Part shown: one piece after another, positions 6,624 to 10,521 of the stretch
Layout of the letters: every line of letters starts with the position of its first letter
Position numbering within the stretch: the first letter of the stretch is position 1
Source of the DNA: an uncultured Rubrivivax sp.
GTDB lineage: Bacteria; Pseudomonadota; Gammaproteobacteria; Burkholderiales; Burkholderiaceae_C
DNA: 10,521 nt
Assembly: GCA_937975735.1 (NCBI GenBank)
Contig: CALJUI010000176.1
Location: 1 to 10,521, forward strand
Reading direction: 5' to 3'
The notes under the pieces: model-generated
The model's input: the letters and a program-made list of their open reading frames with translations, nothing else
Databases searched by the model: none
Told to the model about the DNA's origin: nothing
Made by a program: the position numbers and the translations under genes

Positions 6624-7664
6624 ATGAAAACGAACAACGCGATGCTCACCGCCTGCATCTTGGCGGCACTGTCCGGCAGTGCCCTGGCACAGTCGCAGGT
6701 GACGATCTTCGGCATCCTCGACCTGGCCGCCACCCGCATCAAGAACGGCTCGGCTGGGTCGAACACCGGACTCGTCAGCGGTCAGGCGAACACCAGCCGC
6801 CTCGGGTTTCGGGGCGAGGAGAACCTGGGCGGAGGCCTGAAGGCCGGCTTCTGGCTCGAAGGCGGAGTCGATGTCGACACCGGTGGCGACGAGTTCAACT
6901 TCCGGCGCCGCTCCACGATCAGCCTGAAGGGCTCGTTCGGCGAGTTGCGCGCCGGTCGCGACTACGTGCCGACCTTCCTGCACTGGAACCAGTTCGACCT
7001 GTGGGGCTACGTCGGCGTGGCGACCACGGCCAACCTGCGCGGCAGCTTCCTGAGCCTGGGGGGTGCATCGACCGGGGTGCGCGCCGACAACACGCTGTCG
7101 TACCGCTCGCCGGTCTTCAAGGGCTTTTCGGCCCACGTGCTGGGCGCCCTGGGCGAAGGGGCGACGGGCAACAAGTATGCGGGCGGCCGCATCGAATACG
7201 CATCCGGCAAGCTCGAAGCGTCTGCAGCGTTCGGCAAGACCTTCAAGACGGGAGGCATGGCCGACGACCTGACGGTCCAGAGCATCGGCGCGTCGTACGA
7301 CTTCGGGGCGGTGGATGTCGTGGCGGCCTACGAGAAGGCCGAATACTCGACACGCGATCGGACGCTGATGACCCTCGGCGTCCGGGTCCCGGCGGGGCCG
7401 GGTCGGGTGAAGGTCCAGATCGCCAAGTCGTCCGGTACCGGCCCGAGTTCCAGGCCGCGGCAGTACGACGCCAAGCTGCTGGGCGTGGGCTACGACTACC
7501 CGCTGTCCAAGCGAACGCGCCTGTATGCCAACGCCGGGACCATCGACAACGATGGCACCACCACCACCGGCGGCAGCTTCACAACCACCAGCAACGGGCC
7601 CTCGGGCATTCGACGCGGTGAGACCTCCACCGGCTACCAGGTCGGTATCCGCCATGCCTTCTGA
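6624..7664 (+). CDS. Outer-membrane porin, Burkholderiales general-porin type
   Basis: 346 aa with a clear Sec signal peptide (residues 1-22, ending Gly-Ser-Ala-Leu-Ala) and a mature start Gln-Ser-Gln-Val-Thr-Ile-Phe-Gly. This matches the first beta strand of Gram-negative trimeric porins in this order. Typical landmarks follow: GEENLGGGLKAGFWLE early on, a constriction-loop region after LRAGRDYVPTF, alternating short beta strands, and a final strand ending in His-Ala-Phe, the C-terminal Phe recognised by the BAM machinery. A strong Shine-Dalgarno AAGGAG (6610-6615) lies 8 nt before the ATG. It starts 48 nt after dmlA and ends 22 nt before the hydrolase, so co-transcription with both is likely. 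A porin in a hydroxy-acid catabolic operon suggests outer-membrane passage of a small anion, but specificity cannot be deduced. A Thr/Gly/Ser-rich stretch near residues 311-325 is probably a surface loop. Confidence 0.92.
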   Translation: MKTNNAMLTACILAALSGSALAQSQVTIFGILDLAATRIKNGSAGSNTGLVSGQANTSRLGFRGEENLGGGLKAGFWLEGGVDVDTGGDEFNFRRRSTISLKGSFGELRAGRDYVPTFLHWNQFDLWGYVGVATTANLRGSFLSLGGASTGVRADNTLSYRSPVFKGFSAHVLGALGEGATGNKYAGGRIEYASGKLEASAAFGKTFKTGGMADDLTVQSIGASYDFGAVDVVAAYEKAEYSTRDRTLMTLGVRVPAGPGRVKVQIAKSSGTGPSSRPRQYDAKLLGVGYDYPLSKRTRLYANAGTIDNDGTTTTGGSFTTTSNGPSGIRRGETSTGYQVGIRHAF

Positions 7665-7686
7665 CCTTCGACAAGGAGCACCGAAC

Positions 7687-8532
7687 ATGCACGCGACCTC
7701 ATTGATCTCTTCGTGGCGCCAAGCGTCGGCGCCGACCCGGCGCGCCCTGCTGGCCGTGCTGGCGGCAGCCGCCATGACCCTGGTCGCGTCGCCAGCGAGC
7801 CGGGCCCAGTCGGTCGCGCCGACGGTCCGCGCGCCCCAGGTCGACAGCCCGAAGCGGGTGCTGTTCGTCGGCAACAGCTACTTCTACTATGGCGACAGCC
7901 TGCACAACCACGTGCGCCGGATGGTCGACGCCGCGGGCATCGCGCCCTTGAATTCGCTGCAATACAAGTCGTCGACCATCGGAGGTTCGCGGGTCAAGCA
8001 CCATGCGATCGACTGGCTCACCACGCCGGGACAGATCGGCGTCAAGGAGCCCTTCGAGCTGGTGATCCTGCAAGGGGGCAGCATGGAGCCGCTGTCGCCC
8101 AAGAACGTGGAAGGGTTCAAGGAGGCGGTGGCGGACGCCAACAAGCTGATCCAGTCGCGCGGCGGCAAGGTGGCGCTGTACATGACGCATGCCTACGTCT
8201 CCGGGCACAAGGACTACAAGCCCGAGAACATCCGCCTGACCGAGGACATGTACGTCAAGACCGGCAACCAGATCGGGGCGCTGGTCATCCCGGTGGGGCT
8301 CGCCTTCGAGGAGGCCTATCGCCGGCATCCCGAGATGGTGCTGCACAAGTCCGATGCCACGCATCCGTCGCTGATCGGCACCTACCTGGCGGCCTGCACG
8401 GTCCTGGCGTCCGTCTACGGCAAGTCCCCGGTCGGCAATCCCTACGACTACGAGGGGGCGATCGATCCGGCGACGAAGGCGAAACTGCAGCAGGTCGCGC
8501 AGGACACGGTCGAGCGCTTCTATCGCCGTTGA
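7687..8532 (+). CDS. Exported SGNH/GDSL-type hydrolase (possible esterase)
   Basis: 281-aa protein with an N-terminal export signal. A hydrophobic segment at residues 20-37 ends in a cleavage site Ser-Arg-Ala/Gln-Ser at 40/41. Thr-Arg-Arg-Ala-Leu-Leu just before it resembles a Tat motif but is not a strict match. The mature domain looks like the SGNH hydrolase fold. The block I nucleophile is probably Ser64 in VLFVGNSYFYY (Asn replaces the Asp of GDS). Gly99-Gly100 are a possible block II, and LQGGS (residues 128-132) is in place of the usual GxN. The Asp-His pair is Asp223 and His226 in SDATHPS, followed by a helix as in the family. ATG 7687 has AAGGAG (7673-7678) 8 nt upstream; longer readings overlap the porin gene. 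Likely third gene of the dmlA operon. It may release a hydroxy acid from an ester in the periplasm, but that role is inferred from context only; substrate and exact subfamily are unknown. Confidence 0.8.
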   Translation: MHATSLISSWRQASAPTRRALLAVLAAAAMTLVASPASRAQSVAPTVRAPQVDSPKRVLFVGNSYFYYGDSLHNHVRRMVDAAGIAPLNSLQYKSSTIGGSRVKHHAIDWLTTPGQIGVKEPFELVILQGGSMEPLSPKNVEGFKEAVADANKLIQSRGGKVALYMTHAYVSGHKDYKPENIRLTEDMYVKTGNQIGALVIPVGLAFEEAYRRHPEMVLHKSDATHPSLIGTYLAACTVLASVYGKSPVGNPYDYEGAIDPATKAKLQQVAQDTVERFYRR

Positions 8533-8564
8533 CGGGGATCGACCAACCGGGGGGCGACCCCGTC
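8531..8564 (+). terminator. Strong hairpin directly after the hydrolase stop codon
   Basis: GACGGGG-A-TCG (8531-8541) pairs with CGACCCCGTC (8555-8564): ten base pairs with one bulged A around a 13-nt loop. The left arm overlaps the TGA stop (8530-8532). It lies at the end of the dmlA-porin-hydrolase group. No T tract follows, so it may be a Rho-assisted end or an mRNA-stabilising stem rather than an intrinsic terminator. Confidence 0.45.
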
Positions 8565-8948
8565 GAAGGCGGCTGGCCGCCACTCTCCGTCGTCACTGCC
8601 GGTGGCTGCAATGGCCGAGCCGGCAGGGGCGAAGGCCGATGCGTCGTGCGGCATCCCGGCGTGACGGATCGGGGCCCACGCAGGCCTGGCCCGACGCCAT
8701 TGGGACATCCGCCCCCCAACATGCGAACGCCTCGGTGACGGTGGGGTGGGCGGATCGGGCCGGCAGGCGCGGGCACCGCTTGCGATCGCCTTCAAGAGTG
8801 CAGCGCACCCGGCTAGCGGTGGCAGGTCAGCCAATGACTGCCGGTTGTGCCCCGCGAGCGTGGGCTGGAGAACGCCGGCCCGGGCCGTCCCGCTCGGGCG
8901 GGCGCTGCGCGCGGAGGCCAGTCACGCGCCGCCAGCCACGGCCAGCGC
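8565..8948. other. 384-bp intergenic stretch between convergent hydrolase and coaX, no gene seen
   Basis: Short open frames occur in several phases on both strands, but none has a ribosome-binding site, family resemblance or neighbour-like codon bias. Visible structure is limited. An inverted repeat ATCCGCCC/GGGCGGAT (8707-8714 and 8748-8755) has a 33-nt loop. A 12-bp palindrome CGGCCCGGGCCG lies at 8876-8887. A small hairpin CCCGC-TCGG-GCGGG (8889-8902) lies 46 nt past the coaX stop on its strand and may contribute to its transcription end. Confidence 0.5.
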
Positions 8949-9716
8949 CTACAGCGCCAGCCGATGGGCCTGGATCTGCAGCAGGCCCTCGAAGATCAGC
9001 GAGTCGACGGTCGTGAACTTCAGGTCGGTGATCGGCGCGAGCTTGACCGCCGCACCGCCGGTCATCAGCAGCAGCGGCTCCTGCCCGGTGCGCCCGATCA
9101 GCTTGCGGTGCTGCCGCTCGATCGCACCGGCGATCGCGTTGGCGCCGCCGCTCATCAGGGCGTCGCTGGTGTTGGTGGGGAAGTCGACGACGTCGCCGGT
9201 GGGCACCTTCAGGCCGGCGGTGCCCAACTCCAATGCGCGCAGCATCATGCCGAAGCCGGGCAGGATCAGCCCGCCGAGGAAGCGGCCGTCGGCGTCGAGC
9301 GCGTCGACGGTGACCGCAGTGCCGACCATCACGACCAGCGCCGGGCGCGGCGTGCCGTCGGCGATCGCGCGGGCGCGGGCGCCCGCCAGCGAGACCCAGC
9401 GGTCGGCGCCGAGCCGGTTCGGGTAGTCGTAGCCGCTGGTCACGCCGGCCTCGTGCGCCGAAGGCACGACCCAGCGCGGGGCGATGTCCCACAGCTCCAT
9501 CTGTTCCTCGACGCGCCGCCGCACCGCATCGCCGGCGACGTCGCAGCCGAGCATGCTGCCGGGCGCCGGCAGGCCGGCCCAGTGCTTCTCCTCGAGTTCC
9601 TCGATCGTCTCGAGAAAGACCGCGCCATGGTGCAGCAGCTTGGCGCCGGGCTGGGGCGATGCGTACAGCGCCCACTTCAGGCGGGTGTTGCCGATGTCGA
9701 TGGCGAAGAAGCTCAT
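8949..9716 (-). CDS. coaX: Type III pantothenate kinase
   Basis: Phosphorylates pantothenate with ATP in the first step of coenzyme A synthesis. It belongs to the ASKHA fold family and was first described in Bordetella as Baf. The 255-aa product begins MSFFAIDIGNTRLKWAL, with phosphate-loop Asp7-x-Gly9-Asn10-Thr11. Gly-Ala-Asp-Arg-Trp is at 103-107 with catalytic Asp105. The second phosphate motif is Gly132-Thr-Ala-Val-Thr-Val-Asp138, followed by GGLILPG and a C-terminal MTGGAA. The ATG at 9716 is chosen because the conserved fold starts immediately after it; a longer reading to 9797 adds 27 non-conserved residues and runs toward the operator next to icmF. The Shine-Dalgarno is weak (TGGA about 7 nt upstream). 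In many betaproteobacteria coaX adjoins birA, which is not seen here. It diverges from icmF across 126 bp. The CoA link between the two genes is probably coincidental. Confidence 0.95.
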   Translation of the reverse strand: MSFFAIDIGNTRLKWALYASPQPGAKLLHHGAVFLETIEELEEKHWAGLPAPGSMLGCDVAGDAVRRRVEEQMELWDIAPRWVVPSAHEAGVTSGYDYPNRLGADRWVSLAGARARAIADGTPRPALVVMVGTAVTVDALDADGRFLGGLILPGFGMMLRALELGTAGLKVPTGDVVDFPTNTSDALMSGGANAIAGAIERQHRKLIGRTGQEPLLLMTGGAAVKLAPITDLKFTTVDSLIFEGLLQIQAHRLAL

Positions 9717-9753
9717 GGAGGTCCAGGTCGGCGGCCGGCCGCTTGCGGTCCGG

Positions 9754-9787
9754 CGATGGTAACTACCCTCGTCGGGCGGAACCATCG
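9754..9787. repeat. Inverted repeat CGATGGT/ACCATCG in the coaX-icmF intergenic region
   Basis: CGATGGT (9754-9760) and ACCATCG (9781-9787) are perfect 7-bp arms with a 20-nt spacer, 38 nt upstream of the coaX start. It could be a second operator or an upstream hairpin in the coaX leader. Chance is possible at this length. Confidence 0.25.
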
Positions 9788-9802
9788 GTGGCATCATCCG
9801 TA

Positions 9803-9824
9803 TTGACGTTTACGTCAACGTCAA
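9803..9824. promoter_or_regulatory. Probable operator: 16-bp palindrome TTGACGT-TT-ACGTCAA plus a third half-site
   Basis: Perfect 7-bp arms (9803-9809 and 9812-9818) flank a 2-nt centre. The half-site CGTCAA is then repeated head-to-tail at 9819-9824. It stands out as AT-containing and symmetrical in very GC-rich DNA and ends 18 nt before the icmF ATG. That position suits a repressor of icmF. On the minus strand the half-site reads TTGACG, a fair -35 box for coaX. Palindromes with ACGT cores are, from memory, predicted sites of MerR-type regulators of branched-chain amino-acid catabolism (LiuR), which would suit IcmF; this was not checked. Confidence 0.6.
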
Positions 9825-9842
9825 TCCACCGCGACCGACGCC

Positions 9843-10521
9843 ATGACCGACCTGTCCGCCGAATACAAGGCCCTCGCCGAGTACCGCCCCACCCACAAGG
9901 TGCGCTTCGTCACCGCCGCCAGCCTGTTCGACGGCCACGACGCGGCGATCAACATCATGCGCCGCATCCTGCAGGGCATGGGTGCGGAAGTCATCCACCT
10001 CGGCCACAACCGCTCGGTCGACGAGGTCGTCACCGCGGCATTGCAGGAGGACGTGCAGGGCATCGCGATCAGCAGCTACCAGGGCGGCCACGTCGAGTAC
10101 TTCAAGTACATGGTCGACCAGCTGAAGGCACGAGGCGGCGAGCACATCCAGGTCTTCGGCGGAGGCGGCGGCGTCATCGTGCCGGCCGAGATCCGCGAGC
10201 TGCAGGACTACGGCGTCGCCCGCATCTACAGCCCCGAGGACGGTCAGCGCATGGGCCTGGCCGGGATGATCGGCGAGATGGTGATGCGCGCCGACCAGGA
10301 TCTGTCGGTGCACGCGCCGAAGGATCCCGCCGCGCTGCAGGGCCACGGCGACATGGCCTGGCGCGCCCTGGCGCAGGCGATCACGGCACTCGAGAACGGT
10401 GCCGCCGACGAGGGCTTCAAGGCCGCGCTGGCCAAGGCAGCGGCGAGCTCGAAGACCCCGGTGGTCGGCATCACCGGCACCGGCGGCGCCGGCAAGAGCT
10501 CGCTCACCGACGAGCTGATCC
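9843..10521 (+). CDS. icmF: Fused isobutyryl-CoA mutase IcmF, N-terminal part (3' end outside window)
   Basis: 226 codons are visible of a protein usually near 1,090 aa. IcmF is a coenzyme-B12 enzyme interconverting isobutyryl-CoA and n-butyryl-CoA. It is built as a B12-binding domain, a MeaB-like GTPase chaperone domain and a large mutase domain. Seen here: the cobalamin-binding domain (about residues 18-150) with Asp30-Gly-His32, where His32 is the lower cobalt ligand. The loop SSYQGGHVEY and the GGGGGVIVP turn follow. The GTPase domain starts at about residue 205, with Walker A GTGGAGKS at 212-219 (Lys218). The order B12 domain then P-loop marks IcmF, rather than methylmalonyl-CoA mutase or separate MeaB. 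ATG 9843 gives MTDLSAEYKA, close to Cupriavidus IcmF; no clear Shine-Dalgarno precedes it. Only 24 nt separate it from the palindromic operator. Substrate use (isobutyryl- or pivalyl/isovaleryl-CoA) cannot be judged because the mutase domain is missing. Confidence 0.93.
   Translation, partial: MTDLSAEYKALAEYRPTHKVRFVTAASLFDGHDAAINIMRRILQGMGAEVIHLGHNRSVDEVVTAALQEDVQGIAISSYQGGHVEYFKYMVDQLKARGGEHIQVFGGGGGVIVPAEIRELQDYGVARIYSPEDGQRMGLAGMIGEMVMRADQDLSVHAPKDPAALQGHGDMAWRALAQAITALENGAADEGFKAALAKAAASSKTPVVGITGTGGAGKSSLTDELI

Noticed and set aside
7525..7686. Extended N-terminus of the hydrolase beginning inside the porin gene
   Set aside because: It would bury the signal peptide and ignore the AAGGAG placed 8 nt before ATG 7687.
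5730..7874. 714-codon minus-strand frame and 632-codon plus-strand frame (5723-7621) over dmlA, porin and hydrolase
   Set aside because: Both overlap three well-recognised genes in other phases and have Arg/Pro/Gly-rich products without domains; these are by-products of codon bias.
8707..8755. Inverted repeat ATCCGCCC/GGGCGGAT
   Set aside because: Perfect 8-bp arms, but a 33-nt loop and no supporting context; could be chance in GC-rich intergenic DNA.
9731..9742. 12-bp palindrome GCGGCCGGCCGC upstream of coaX
   Set aside because: Pure G/C palindromes such as this and CGGCCCGGGCCG at 8876-8887 arise easily in DNA of this composition; no further sign of function.
9717..9797. Extended start of coaX at 9797
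   Set aside because: The 27 extra residues precede the conserved MSFFAIDIGNT start and have no family counterpart; they translate intergenic DNA.

Overview
The window reads as GC-rich chromosomal DNA (by eye near 70% GC) from a betaproteobacterium, most likely Burkholderiales of the Rubrivivax/Leptothrix/Methylibium type. Four things support this: the gene order dksA - STAS-domain protein - hslV - hslU, a Burkholderiales-type porin ending in His-Ala-Phe, a stand-alone type III pantothenate kinase of the Bordetella Baf/CoaX type, and a fused isobutyryl-CoA mutase (IcmF) whose N-terminus looks like that of Cupriavidus. This placement comes from protein resemblance, not from a search.

Region 1 (1-3909, + strand) is a tightly packed housekeeping block. 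It holds the 3' part of dksA (stringent-response factor with a degenerate zinc finger), a 580-residue STAS-domain protein of unknown role, and hslV and hslU (the two-part HslVU/ClpQY protease, with ATG/TGA overlap). Gaps are 15 and 10 nt and then an overlap, so the genes are probably co-transcribed. A compound hairpin follows hslU.

Region 2 (4031-8532) is a metabolic module. A LysR regulator (minus strand) diverges from an apparent three-gene operon on the plus strand: D-malate/tartrate dehydrogenase (dmlA/ttuC type), an outer-membrane porin, and an exported SGNH-type hydrolase. A 469-bp intergenic region contains a dyad suited to a LysR protein and a plausible sigma-70 promoter 60 bp before dmlA. 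The working model is regulator-controlled uptake (porin) and oxidation (dehydrogenase) of a C4 hydroxy-dicarboxylate, with the exported hydrolase perhaps releasing it from an ester. No inner-membrane transporter is present in the window. The module is flanked by non-coding gaps of 121 bp and about 416 bp, unlike the compact region before it.

Region 3 (8949-10521) has coaX (minus strand, first step of coenzyme A synthesis) diverging from icmF (plus strand, cut by the window end), which interconverts isobutyryl-CoA and n-butyryl-CoA using B12. Between them lies a perfect 16-bp palindrome TTGACGT-TT-ACGTCAA followed by a third half-site, the clearest regulatory signal in the window.

I found no tRNA or rRNA gene, insertion sequence, CRISPR array or prophage gene. 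I see no clearly new system; the best leads are the dmlA-porin-hydrolase module, the operator before icmF, and the conserved but uncharacterised STAS protein.
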